Positions 27,443-35,124 of a DNA stretch of 46,176 bases are shown here, piece by piece. The position numbers were made by a program, and so were the translations under genes. Each line of letters begins with the position of its first letter. The stretch's first letter is position 1. Below the pieces are notes generated by a model, which was not told the DNA's origin, made no database searches, and saw nothing but the letters and a program-made list of their open reading frames with translations. The stretch is from assembly GCA_021768485.1 (NCBI GenBank), contig JAIZVZ010000029.1, positions 1 to 46,176 of the forward strand, given 5' to 3'. Source of the stretch: Oxalobacteraceae bacterium (lineage in GTDB: Bacteria > Pseudomonadota > Gammaproteobacteria > Burkholderiales > Burkholderiaceae_D).

Positions 27443-27781
27443 GGCGCGACGGCACGCCTATTGATCAAGTAGGCAATTTTGTCAAAAATTGGCGCTGAAA
27501 GCGGGACTGTGATCAGCCGTTGGCGACGCTGATGGTGGCCGGGGCGGGCCAGGTGCGGTGAGCGCAGCGGGCAGACTGGGCTGCCTCGAGTGGACTGCAA
27601 GTGTCTAGGGATTCCAGGGCGATTCACAGTATCTGCCCGCCCTTCTAGATATAGAACGTCTATGTGCCAGGCAGCGCCTGCGTCTGTCGTGACAATCCGC
27701 CTGGGAACGGAGAACCATCAACAGGAACGTTAGCCGCCATTAACGCCTCACTCGTTCTCACCGCACAGTCATCAAAAAAAA
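27443..27781. other. Gene-free stretch at the left edge of the island, 339 bp
   Basis: No gene is seen. It contains a small AT-rich hairpin (CAATTTT/AAAATTG around 27474-27491) after the ArsC-like gene and a CAGGC/GCCTG inverted repeat near 27669. I searched it by eye for a copy of the tRNA-Thr 3' end that would mark the far attachment site and found none. Confidence 0.5.
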
Positions 27782-28168
27782 CTATTCTTTCAAACTAAGT
27801 TTCTGCAATAAATTCGGAACATGTTTGCTCATAGACACAGACTGGCCTAATTTTTTCACATCAATAACGAGCATGTTGCGATAACACTTAATAGCAATAT
27901 TCTCACCACGAAAAATGTACGGTCCAGGCTTATACGAAACGAAATCTATTTTCCATCCAGATACTTCATCGTTCAACAGTACTGATAATTTTTGATAGGC
28001 TGCATTATCATTTTCAATAGCTGTTTCTGAAACCAGCTCCCCCGAGGGTTTATAAGCTTCCAGAATCAATTGGGATGGAAGTTTCTTAATGGGGATATCC
28101 TCATCACATCCAACTATCATTCCCAGAAAGCTCATCACAATTAAGCATTGAAAACAAAAACGCAACAT
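27782..28168 (-). CDS. Lipoprotein, candidate immunity protein
   Basis: The 128-residue product has a lipoprotein signal (MLRFCFQCLIVMSFLGMIVGC) with Cys21 as the lipidated residue and acidic DED directly after it. The rest (VSGWKIDFVSYKPGPYIFRGENIAIKC onward in short strands and helices) is not recognised. GAGGAG stands just before the ATG. The gene is AT-rich, unlike its surroundings, so it was probably acquired. It starts 14 bases after the stop of an upstream remnant on the same strand. A small lipoprotein tightly following the 3' end of another gene is a common layout for immunity to a secreted toxin, but that role is inference. Confidence 0.65.
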   Translation of the reverse strand: MLRFCFQCLIVMSFLGMIVGCDEDIPIKKLPSQLILEAYKPSGELVSETAIENDNAAYQKLSVLLNDEVSGWKIDFVSYKPGPYIFRGENIAIKCYRNMLVIDVKKLGQSVSMSKHVPNLLQKLSLKE

Positions 28169-28182
28169 ATCAATCTCCTCAA

Positions 28183-28295
28183 TTAAAATTTTGGAGGCTC
28201 GCCAGCAGTACGTGCTCGAAGAATCTCATTTGTAATTTTTTCATGCTCCGAAGAAGTGAAAATTCGACAACTATTTGTGAGGACGTTATAAGGGT
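28183..28295 (-). pseudogene. 3' remnant of the gene before the lipoprotein, possible toxin tail
   Basis: About 36 codons remain (YNVLTNSCRIFTSSEHEKI, then a charged tail ending GEPPKF and a stop). They are open in the same frame as the end of the IS remnant, so a longer reading frame here is a chimera. The motif Y-N-x-L-T-N-x-C-R-x-F resembles the Cys-containing motif of papain-like or LRAT-like domains seen in some polymorphic toxins; this is a weak resemblance. The upstream part of the gene is gone, apparently by IS insertion and deletion. Confidence 0.45.
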
Positions 28296-28475
28296 AATCC
28301 CCCCATTTTGAATGGGCGGCAAAAGTAGAAGTTAAGCGGCCATGACCAATTTCTGTATCGGTGTGATGCCGCCGCTGGCCATGTTGGGGCGTTCGTGATT
28401 GTAAGACCGATAACCATCGGGTAGCAAATTCCTGAACTTCATCGATGGTGTCGAACTTCAGATATCCGGAATTTC
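28290..28475 (-). mobile_element. IS3-family transposase C-terminal remnant with frameshift
   Basis: The minus strand reads FDTIDEVQEFATRW in one frame and then YRSYNHERPNMASGGITP with QKLVMAA and a stop (28332-28334) in another. Together these give the end of an IS3-family OrfB (rve integrase) with a one-base indel near 28405. The DDE catalytic core is absent. A C-rich/G-rich segment past the stop (28296-28304) may be part of the element's terminal region. Exact borders cannot be set by eye. Confidence 0.72.
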
Positions 28476-28588
28476 GTGGGAATTCGTCCACAATTTTCTC
28501 AAGGCTGGCAACTCTGCTTACATGCCCCATAGATGCGTCGCTATACGCAATAAAGTCGCAACTATGGAGCCATCTCGCATTCTGACAT

Positions 28589-28633
28589 GTTCATAGATAA
28601 GGCGTTGTACCCTATAATGACTTATCTATGAAC
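28589..28633 (+). promoter_or_regulatory. hipBA promoter inside a perfect inverted-repeat operator
   Basis: GTTCATAGATAAG (28589-28601) and its exact reverse complement CTTATCTATGAAC (28621-28633) flank 19 bases. A perfect -10, TATAAT at 28613-28618, lies between the arms, and a TTCATA -35 candidate (28590-28595, 17-base spacing) lies within the left arm. The right arm would cover the start point, 11 bases before the hipB ATG at 28644. A HipB dimer bound here would block the promoter, the usual autoregulation of toxin-antitoxin modules. Confidence 0.85.
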
Positions 28634-28643
28634 GGAGTAAATC

Positions 28644-28979
28644 ATGCCAAAGAAGCTCTCCAAGGCTGAATCTTGGCCAACACTGGTGCAGGAGCGCCTC
28701 ACCGCATGGGGTAAATGTATCAGCACGCAGCGCCTACGCCAGCGTATCACTGTCGCTGATTTGTCTGCCCGCCTGGGTATCTCCCGGACGACGCTGCTTC
28801 GGCTGGAAAAAGGGGACCCGGGTGCCGGTGCGGGAGCATATTTGACAGCACTTCTTGCGCTAGGCATCATCGACCAGGCGGCACCAGCACTGCCTGCGGA
28901 GCTTTGGCAAGGTGACTACGGTCAGCGCGTCAGATTGAGCCTGCAGGAAAAGGGAGCCTACGATGCTGAGTATTTCTAA
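28644..28979 (+). CDS. hipB: HipB-like antitoxin, Xre-type regulator
   Basis: The 111-residue protein has a central helix-turn-helix (QRITVADLSARLGISRTTLLRLEKGDP, about residues 32-58) and a C-terminal tail rich in charged residues. As in HipB proteins it should bind the operator directly upstream and neutralise HipA. GGAG stands before the ATG. It overlaps hipA by 17 bases, so the two are translationally coupled. Confidence 0.87.
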   Translation: MPKKLSKAESWPTLVQERLTAWGKCISTQRLRQRITVADLSARLGISRTTLLRLEKGDPGAGAGAYLTALLALGIIDQAAPALPAELWQGDYGQRVRLSLQEKGAYDAEYF

Positions 28980-30225
28980 ACCGATATACATCTATCTGCA
29001 GCGACCAGATAGCGGTGAGTGGGTCACAGTTGGGCGGTACAAGGCAGACAAACCCGGAGAAGGTTTTTTCAAGTATGCCCCCTCTTACATTGATGCAGGG
29101 CTTGCCTGGGCCATTGACCCGCGAAACTTGGCGTTTTTGCCGGGAATGGATGTCCCGGCGCCACGGTATCAAGGCCTGCATGACGTCTTACGAGATGCAT
29201 GCCCGGATGCATGGGGACAGGCTTTACTGCGCCGAGAACATAATCTGCCGGAAGAAGCTCCGCCGCTGCAATACTTGCTCAAAGCCGGCAACATTGACCG
29301 CTGGGGCGCACTTGCCGTAGGTTCAGGCGCCAAACCGCCGGACGCGAAAGTGAACACTCCTGGCCTGCCTCAACTCAGTGAGGTTGTTGAAGAATTGGCG
29401 GCACTCGCGGAGCGCCGGCCTACGATACGCGCAAAAATTCGTGCAAGGCTGGTCCAGACGGCCAGCGTGGGCGGTGCGCGGCCGAAAGCCACGGTGGCAG
29501 GCGACAACGGTCAGTTCTGGCTGGTTAAGCCGGAGATTGCAACAGACGTTGCCAATATTCCGCTGCTCGAACATGTGGCTCAGCAGTGGGGCGCGGCGAG
29601 TGGATTAAATTTTGCCACCACTGTCTTTCACCCTGCCACCGGTGGCAGGAATGCGGTACGGGTTTTACGGTTTGACCGAACCGGGCGGCAGCGCCACATG
29701 TGCGTGAGTGCCGCCTCCTTGCTGCAGGCCGAATATCCGGGCCTCCTGCAGACGGACCGCTGGAGCTATCCGCGCTTAGCCGAAGAACTGCGGTTGGCCG
29801 GCGCCCCCGTTGAAGACCGTATCGAACTGTTTGGGCGCATGATGTTTAATGCGGTATGCGGCAACGATGACGACCATGTGCGTAATCACGCCATTGTCTA
29901 TAACGCGGACGAACGCCGCTGGCGGCTCGCGCCGGCTTTTGATGTCGTACCGAACCCGGTGGAAACGCCAGTGCGTCTTCACATGCAGCTATCGCAGGGG
30001 CGCTTCGACATTTCTCGGGTCGCGGCGTTGGCTGACGCACATCGTTTCGGATTTGCGAGTGTAACGGAGGCAGCAACCTATCTCGATGACCTGTTAGCAC
30101 GTATCACGGCTGGCTTTGACGAGGTCGCACATTGGCTCGACCAGGACTGGAAAAACGTGCTGCACGAACGCTTGTCTCGCAACGTTGTCGTCCTGAGCGG
30201 GCGGCAAGAGCTAAACGGCAGGTAG
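28963..30225 (+). CDS. hipA: HipA-like serine/threonine kinase toxin
   Basis: HipA kinases phosphorylate targets such as glutamyl-tRNA synthetase and induce dormancy. The 420-residue protein is full length. It has the N-terminal couple_hipA region, the loop SVGGARPKA at 168-176 with Ser168 as the likely autophosphorylation site, ATP-binding Lys189 (WLVKPE), the catalytic segment GNDDDHVRNH with Asp303, His305 and Asn308, and the metal-binding Asp327 (PAFDVVP). All key residues are present, so it is probably active. Its target is unknown. The last 15 bases overlap the end of the convergent integrase fragment. Confidence 0.93.
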   Translation: MLSISKPIYIYLQRPDSGEWVTVGRYKADKPGEGFFKYAPSYIDAGLAWAIDPRNLAFLPGMDVPAPRYQGLHDVLRDACPDAWGQALLRREHNLPEEAPPLQYLLKAGNIDRWGALAVGSGAKPPDAKVNTPGLPQLSEVVEELAALAERRPTIRAKIRARLVQTASVGGARPKATVAGDNGQFWLVKPEIATDVANIPLLEHVAQQWGAASGLNFATTVFHPATGGRNAVRVLRFDRTGRQRHMCVSAASLLQAEYPGLLQTDRWSYPRLAEELRLAGAPVEDRIELFGRMMFNAVCGNDDDHVRNHAIVYNADERRWRLAPAFDVVPNPVETPVRLHMQLSQGRFDISRVAALADAHRFGFASVTEAATYLDDLLARITAGFDEVAHWLDQDWKNVLHERLSRNVVVLSGRQELNGR

Positions 30226-30762
30226 GTACTTTTGACGAACTGTCGAACCGGAGGTTTGTTGAGCAAACCGAATAGCTTTCCACACGTTAATCCGGATCGG
30301 CGATTTTTTGTGACGAGCCTCACGATATCCCCATCCAGCTTCCTCCACCGCGAAGTAGGTCTTGCTGAGCATCGCCAGCTCGATCCGTGCGGTGTTGTTC
30401 GACCTGCCGGTCGAGACGCAATGATCGCGATACAAGGCCGCCAAGTCGCCTGAAAGCGCCACCATCGAATATTTATCGAGAAATCCAATGAGATGCTCGG
30501 CAGTGATTTTTTCGCTGCGCTGGGTAGTCGGCTTCTTGATTGGCGTGACTTCTACCAAATACCGCTGCAACGCGTCCTTGACCGTCAGGCGTTCCGCGCC
30601 AGCCCGCGAGATGTACACGCCACGCACCATCTCATCTTCAGCGCTGCGAGTCCAATCAGTGGCGTCGCGCTTGCTGCGGAAAGTCTCGGAAGTGATCGGC
30701 CAACCCTGCTTTCGGATGACGGCCTTCCAGGTGCCGGAATTGGTCTTGACGAGTGTTGCCAT
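30211..30762 (-). pseudogene. Tyrosine-recombinase integrase, truncated before the catalytic domain
   Basis: The 183 codons give the N-terminal arm-binding region (MATLVKTNSGTWKAVIRKQGW) and the core-binding SAM-like domain (TVKDALQRYLVEVTPIKK to LAMLSKTYFAVEEAGWG). They end just after INVWKAIRFAQQTSG, where the catalytic domain should begin. The Arg, His-x-x-Arg and Tyr catalytic residues are all missing. The gene starts 109 bases from the 3' end of tRNA-Thr, the usual position for an integrase of a tRNA-targeting element. It is certainly not active as a recombinase. Confidence 0.85.
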
Positions 30763-30822
30763 GAAGCCTCTGTGAGGCTGCGACGGTACCTAAAGTGTAC
30801 CTTTTTGCGATCAACAAAGACA

Positions 30823-30858
30823 AACGCCCCACATGCAAGCACGTGAGGCGTTGTTTTT
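30823..30858. terminator. Hairpin between tRNA-Thr and the integrase
   Basis: AACGCCCCAC (30823-30832) pairs with GTGAGGCGTT (30843-30852) with one mismatch. On the plus strand GTTTTT follows; on the minus strand the sequence after the stem is also T-rich. It lies 13 bases past the encoded CCA of tRNA-Thr and so probably ends the tRNA transcript. Confidence 0.6.
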
Positions 30859-30870
30859 ACTGCTAAATTC

Positions 30871-30946
<76 letters not shown>

Positions 30947-30963
30947 AAAACTTGAGAAAAAGG

Positions 30964-30969
30964 ATTATA
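30964..30969 (-). promoter_or_regulatory. Probable -10 box of tRNA-Thr
   Basis: TATAAT on the minus strand lies 17 bases before the tRNA 5' end, just past the sspB stop. No good -35 is seen at 16-18 bases. The tRNA may be transcribed both from here and by read-through from sspB. Confidence 0.45.
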
Positions 30970-30971
30970 CA

Positions 30972-31457
30972 CTACTTTATGCGAGTTAGTGTCGGTTTAC
31001 CACCCTTTTTTGGTGGTTCCGGATCATCATCGCCGGCTCCCGGCGTGGTCGGCACCGACGACAGCGTCGGAGTCGAGGCGCGCGGTGCCGGCGTGCCTGG
31101 CGGCGGTTCGTCGGACAGCGGGGCATCGACGCCGTCGCCGCTGCCGGAGACCACGTCAAACGCCATGCCCTGGTTGTTTTCGTTGGCATAAATTGCCAGC
31201 ACATTATCGACCGGGACGTAGATTTCGCGCGAGACGCCGCCGAAGCGGGCGCTGAAGCGGATGTGGTCGTTTTCCATCTTCAAGCCGTGGGTCGCGCCAA
31301 AGCTGATGTTGAGGACGATTTCGCCGTTTTTGACGAATTCCATCGGGACCCGCGTGCCGCTGTCGACGCGGATCGCAAGATAAGGGGTGTAACCGCTGTC
31401 GGTGCACCATTCGTAAATGGCACGCAACAGATACGGCTTGGTAGACAGTTCAGACAT
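30972..31457 (-). CDS. sspB: ClpXP protease specificity-enhancing factor SspB
   Basis: SspB delivers ssrA-tagged proteins to ClpXP. The 161-residue product has the conserved N-terminal domain (TKPYLLRAIYEWCTDSGYTPYLAIRVD, NISFGATHGLKMENDHIRFSARFGG) and a flexible Asp/Pro-rich linker. It ends in a short basic tail (KKGGKPTLTRIK), the ClpX-binding peptide. It follows sspA with an 82-base gap. Confidence 0.95.
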   Translation of the reverse strand: MSELSTKPYLLRAIYEWCTDSGYTPYLAIRVDSGTRVPMEFVKNGEIVLNISFGATHGLKMENDHIRFSARFGGVSREIYVPVDNVLAIYANENNQGMAFDVVSGSGDGVDAPLSDEPPPGTPAPRASTPTLSSVPTTPGAGDDDPEPPKKGGKPTLTRIK

Positions 31458-31539
31458 AAAAAAACCAGCGCCAGGATAGTCCTTGCACCTGCGGTAAGAC
31501 TCGCCGGCGCAAGGAAAGTGTCAACAAAGTGCGGCCAGA

Positions 31540-32151
31540 TTAACGGCGCATCACTTTTTCGGATGGCGTCAGCGCTTCGATATAGGCCGGGCGCGAGAAG
31601 ATGCGTTCGGCGTATTTCATCAACGGAGCCGCCGTTTTCGATAATTCGATGCCATAGTGATCGAGACGCCACAGCAGCGGCGCTACCGCCACGTCGAGCA
31701 TCGAGAACTCGTCGCCGAGCATGTACTTGTTCTTCAAGAACAGCGGTGCCAGCGTCGTCAGGCGATCGCGGATTTCATTGCGCGCCTTGTCGTGGCTCTT
31801 GTCGTTGCTCTTGAGCTTGTCGTTTTCGAGCACGTGCACGTGCACGAACAACTCTTTTTCAAAGTTGAACAGCATCAGGCGCGCACGGGCGCGCATCAAT
31901 GGATCGGCCGGCATCAGTTGCGGATGCGGGAAACGCTCATCGATGTATTCGTTGATGATGTTCGATTCGTACAGAATCAAATCGCGTTCGACCAGGATCG
32001 GCACCTGGCCGTAAGGGTTCATCGTGGAGATATCTTCAGGTTTGTTGAACAAGTCGACATCGCGCACTTCAAAGTCCATGCCTTTCTCGAACAAGACGAG
32101 ACGGCAGCGTTGCGAAAATGGGCAGGTGGTACCTGAATAGAGAACCATCAT
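31540..32151 (-). CDS. sspA: Stringent starvation protein A
   Basis: SspA has a glutathione-transferase fold without that activity and binds RNA polymerase to change transcription under starvation or acid stress. The 203-residue product has the thioredoxin-like N-terminal half (LYSGTTCPFSQRCRLVLFEKGMDFEVRDVDL, NPYGQVPILVERDLILYESNIINEYIDERFPHP) and an all-helical C-terminal half. AAGGA lies 10 bases before the ATG. A 9-bp hairpin sits 25 bases upstream of the start. Confidence 0.95.
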   Translation of the reverse strand: MMVLYSGTTCPFSQRCRLVLFEKGMDFEVRDVDLFNKPEDISTMNPYGQVPILVERDLILYESNIINEYIDERFPHPQLMPADPLMRARARLMLFNFEKELFVHVHVLENDKLKSNDKSHDKARNEIRDRLTTLAPLFLKNKYMLGDEFSMLDVAVAPLLWRLDHYGIELSKTAAPLMKYAERIFSRPAYIEALTPSEKVMRR

Positions 32152-32175
32152 TGTTATAGTTCCTTATAAACAAAG

Positions 32176-32204
32176 AAGGTGAGGGGCTCGCAGCGCCTCA
32201 CCTT
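32176..32204 (-). terminator. Hairpin in the sspA leader, possible second terminator
   Basis: AAGGTGAGG (32176-32184) and CCTCACCTT (32196-32204) form a perfect 9-bp stem with an 11-nt loop. On the minus strand a T-rich stretch follows. It lies between the petC terminator and the sspA start, 25 bases from the latter, so it could be a second terminator or a leader control element. Confidence 0.55.
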
Positions 32205-32251
32205 GTATCGGCGCGGGCAACATGCCAACACCGACTCAATCAAAAATAAAA

Positions 32252-32291
32252 CTGGCGCGCCGGCCTGGGTATGGCCAGGCCGGAATGCCAG
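32252..32291 (-). terminator. Rho-independent terminator of the pet operon
   Basis: A 9-bp perfect stem (CCGGCCTGG at 32260-32268, CCAGGCCGG at 32275-32283) is extended by an outer CTGGC/GCCAG pairing. On the minus strand TTTTATTTTT follows. It starts within a few bases of the petC stop. Confidence 0.9.
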
Positions 32292-32296
32292 CGGGA

Positions 32297-33073
32297 TTAC
32301 TTAACCTCTTTCCAGAACGACGCGTTCAAGCGCCAGGCGAGAAAGGAAAACATGGCTAAAAATAAGACGACCCAGACGCCCAAGCGCTTGCGCAGCCCTT
32401 GGGACGGCTCCGCCATCCAGTTCAGATAACCGACCAGATCGGCGACGGCGCCGTCGTATTCGGTCGCCGACATCGTGCCCGGGGTCACGGTTTCGAAGCC
32501 GGCAAAATTATGCACCAGTTTTCCCGGTTCGTGCGGGTCTTTTTCTTCGACCATCTTCGCCGTCCGGATGCCTTGCAGTTGCCACAAGGCGTGCGGCATG
32601 CCGACATTGGGGAAAACCATATTGTTCCAGCCGGTCGGACGGCTTTCGTCTTTATAGAAAGTGCGCAGATAAGTATACAGGTAATCGGAACCGCTGCCGG
32701 CGCTCGAAGCCTTGGCCCGCGCAATCACCGACAGGTCCGGCGGCACCACCCCGAACCATTCCTTGGCGTCCTTGGCCTGCAAGCTCGTTTTCATCAGATC
32801 GCCGACCTTGTCGCCCGAAAACAGCAAATTGGTCTTGATCTGATCTTCGGTCAGGCCGAGGTCGCGCAAGCGGTTATAGCGCATCGAGGCCGCGGCATGG
32901 CAATTGAGGCAATAGTTGACGAACAACTTTGCGCCATTTTGCAGTGCCGCCAGATTGTTCGAGCGATCGGGCGCCACATCGAGCGGGTAACCGCCGGAAT
33001 TGGCCAGCGCCAGCGTCGGCAACAGGCAGGCGGCGATCAGTAATTTCTTCAACAGCATTTTCAATAGCGTCAT
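32297..33073 (-). CDS. petC: Cytochrome c1 of the bc1 complex
   Basis: Cytochrome c1 accepts electrons from the Rieske protein and passes them to cytochrome c in the periplasm. The 258-residue precursor has a signal peptide (LLIAACLLPTLALA), haem-binding CLNCH (Cys55, Cys58, His59), and VGMPHALW as the probable Met-ligand region. A C-terminal membrane anchor (GVWVVLFLAMFSFLAWRL) completes it. ATG 33073 has AGAGGA before it; the upstream frame to 33121 lacks one. It is the last gene of petABC. Confidence 0.96.
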   Translation of the reverse strand: MTLLKMLLKKLLIAACLLPTLALANSGGYPLDVAPDRSNNLAALQNGAKLFVNYCLNCHAAASMRYNRLRDLGLTEDQIKTNLLFSGDKVGDLMKTSLQAKDAKEWFGVVPPDLSVIARAKASSAGSGSDYLYTYLRTFYKDESRPTGWNNMVFPNVGMPHALWQLQGIRTAKMVEEKDPHEPGKLVHNFAGFETVTPGTMSATEYDGAVADLVGYLNWMAEPSQGLRKRLGVWVVLFLAMFSFLAWRLNASFWKEVK

Positions 33074-33098
33074 CTTGTTTTCCTCTGGCACGGTACGG

Positions 33099-34508
33099 TT
33101 AGTGCGGATGAAACGTGACACGATCAGGCACCGGCTTGAATTGGCCCATCGTACTCCACCAGGGCATCAACAACAAAAAGCCGAAATACACAAAGGTACA
33201 GGCTTGCGATACGCGCTCGCCGATCGGCGACGGCGGCTGCACGCCGAGGTAGCCGAGCGTGACAAAAGCGATGCCGAACACGATGAACACATAGCGGTGC
33301 CAGTGCGGGCGGTAGCGGATCGACTTGACCGGCGAGCGGTCGAGCCACGGCATGCCGCCGAGGATCACGACTGAAGAACCGAACAAGACCACACCCCAGA
33401 ATTTGGCATCCAACATGCCCGGCAGCATGCCGACAATCATCAGCAAGGCCACCACCGCGATGGCGCCCTTGATCTTCGGCGCCAATTTGCTCTTGAGATA
33501 AATCAGCACGACATAGGCGGCGATGCCGACGATCAGCGCATACAGAAATTCCGAGGTCGTGGCCCGCAGAATCGAGTAAAACGGCGTGAAATACCAGGTC
33601 GGCGCAATATGCAGCGGCGTCTTGAGCGAATCGGCTGGAATGAAGTTGTTATATTCGAGGAAGTAGCCGCCCATTTCCGGGCCAAAAAACACGACTGCGC
33701 TAAAGATCACCAAAAACACCGTGACGCCGAAAATATCGTGCGTCGTGTAATACGGATGCGATGGAATGCCGTCCAGCGGATGGCCGTCGGCATCGAGCTT
33801 ATCCTTGATTTCGATGCCGTCCGGGCTGCTCGAACCGACTTCATGCAAAGCGATCAGATGCGCCACCACCAGCCCCAGCAAGACCAGGGGAATGGCGATC
33901 ACGTGGAAAGCGAAAAAGCGGTTCAGCGTCGCATCGGAGACCACATAATCGCCGCGAATCCACAAGGACAGGTCCGGTCCGATCAAAGGAATGGCACCGA
34001 ACAGGTTGACGATCACTTGCGCGCCCCAGTAGGACATCTGGCCCCACGGCAAGAGGTAACCGAAAAACGCTTCCGCCATCAGGCACAGAAAGATCGCAAA
34101 GCCGAACAGCCAGATCAGTTCGCGCGGCTTGCGGTAGGAACCGTAGAGCAGCGCGCGCGTCATGTGCAGATAAATGATGATGAAAAATGCCGAGGCGCCG
34201 GTCGAGTGCATATAGCGCACCAGCCAGCCCCACGGCACTTCGCGCATGATGTATTCGACCGAACCGAAGGCCAGCGTGGCGTCCGGTTTGTAATGCATGG
34301 TCAGGAAAATGCCGGTGACAATTTGCATCACCAGCACCAGCGTGGCGAGGATGCCGAAGATGTACCAGAAATTAAAATTTTTCGGGGCGTAGTACTGGCC
34401 CCACTGATCGTTCCACAGCTTGGTCAGCGGGAAACGCGAATCGATCCAGCCCAAAGCCTTGGCTGCAATCGGCGCATCGGCCGGCAGCTTTTTTTCGACG
34501 AAAGCCAT
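33099..34508 (-). CDS. petB: Cytochrome b of the bc1 complex
   Basis: Cytochrome b holds both quinone sites and the two b haems in the inner membrane. The 469-residue protein has the N-terminal region with WNDQWGQYYAPKNFNFWYIFG, haem-ligand helices (MRYMHS-type segment RYMHSTGASAFFIIIYLHM, and RFFAFHVIAIPLVLLGLVVAH), the PEWYF-equivalent PTWYFTPFYSILR and several C-terminal helices. ATG 34508 follows the petA stop by one base (TAACATG), so the genes are coupled. Confidence 0.96.
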   Translation of the reverse strand: MAFVEKKLPADAPIAAKALGWIDSRFPLTKLWNDQWGQYYAPKNFNFWYIFGILATLVLVMQIVTGIFLTMHYKPDATLAFGSVEYIMREVPWGWLVRYMHSTGASAFFIIIYLHMTRALLYGSYRKPRELIWLFGFAIFLCLMAEAFFGYLLPWGQMSYWGAQVIVNLFGAIPLIGPDLSLWIRGDYVVSDATLNRFFAFHVIAIPLVLLGLVVAHLIALHEVGSSSPDGIEIKDKLDADGHPLDGIPSHPYYTTHDIFGVTVFLVIFSAVVFFGPEMGGYFLEYNNFIPADSLKTPLHIAPTWYFTPFYSILRATTSEFLYALIVGIAAYVVLIYLKSKLAPKIKGAIAVVALLMIVGMLPGMLDAKFWGVVLFGSSVVILGGMPWLDRSPVKSIRYRPHWHRYVFIVFGIAFVTLGYLGVQPPSPIGERVSQACTFVYFGFLLLMPWWSTMGQFKPVPDRVTFHPH

Positions 34509-34509
34509 G

Positions 34510-35124
34510 TTATGCCTCACCTTTCTCGTCTTTGCCAATCAGAATTTTGGTATCGGACAAATACATATGTCGCGGGACATCAAGATTGGTCGGCGCCGGT
34601 TTGTTTTTGAAAACGCGGGCGGCCAGATCGAAGGTGGAACCATGGCAAGGGCACAAAAAGCCGCCGTGCCAGTCGTCGGGCAAGCTCGGTTGCGCGCCGG
34701 ACTGGAATTTCGGCGATGGCGAACAGCCCAGGTGCGAGCAAATGCCGACCGTGACCAGAATTTCCTTGTGCTCGACGCGCGACCGCGTCTGGTTCTTGCA
34801 GTAATCGGGGATATCCATCGTAAATGGATGCAGCGATTGGGGGTCCGCGACCTGATTTTCGGTCAGGGCCAGGCTGGCCATCATTTCCGGGGTGCGCTTC
34901 AAGATCCAGACCGGCTTGCCGCGCCATTCGAACACTTTCATTTCACCGGGCTTCAGATCCGAGATATCGGCTTCGACCGGAGCCCCGCCTGCCTTGGCGC
35001 GTTCAGACGGTTGAAAAGTACTGACCAGTGCACCAGTTGTTGCCAGACCAGCTACGCCGCCTGCCGCGCAAGTGGCGACAAGTAAACCACGTCGGCCGGA
35101 ATCGACTTGCTTTTCATCACTCAT
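34510..35124 (-). CDS. petA: Rieske iron-sulfur subunit of the bc1 complex
   Basis: This subunit takes one electron from ubiquinol and swings to cytochrome c1. The 204-residue protein has a Tat-type signal anchor (Arg11-Arg12 in SGRRGLLVATCAAGGVAGLA). The two cluster loops are CSHLGC (Cys129, His131, Cys134) and CPCHGS (Cys158, Cys160, His161). ATG 35124 is used; an in-frame GTG two codons upstream is an equal alternative. It is the first gene of the operon. Confidence 0.96.
   Translation of the reverse strand: MSDEKQVDSGRRGLLVATCAAGGVAGLATTGALVSTFQPSERAKAGGAPVEADISDLKPGEMKVFEWRGKPVWILKRTPEMMASLALTENQVADPQSLHPFTMDIPDYCKNQTRSRVEHKEILVTVGICSHLGCSPSPKFQSGAQPSLPDDWHGGFLCPCHGSTFDLAARVFKNKPAPTNLDVPRHMYLSDTKILIGKDEKGEA

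Noticed and set aside
27443-27781. Far attachment site copying the tRNA-Thr 3' end
   Set aside because: No stretch matching the T loop or acceptor end of the tRNA was found by eye in this interval.
28183-28530. Single 115-residue hypothetical protein
   Set aside because: The frame joins an IS3 transposase remnant, with a frameshift, to the end of another gene.
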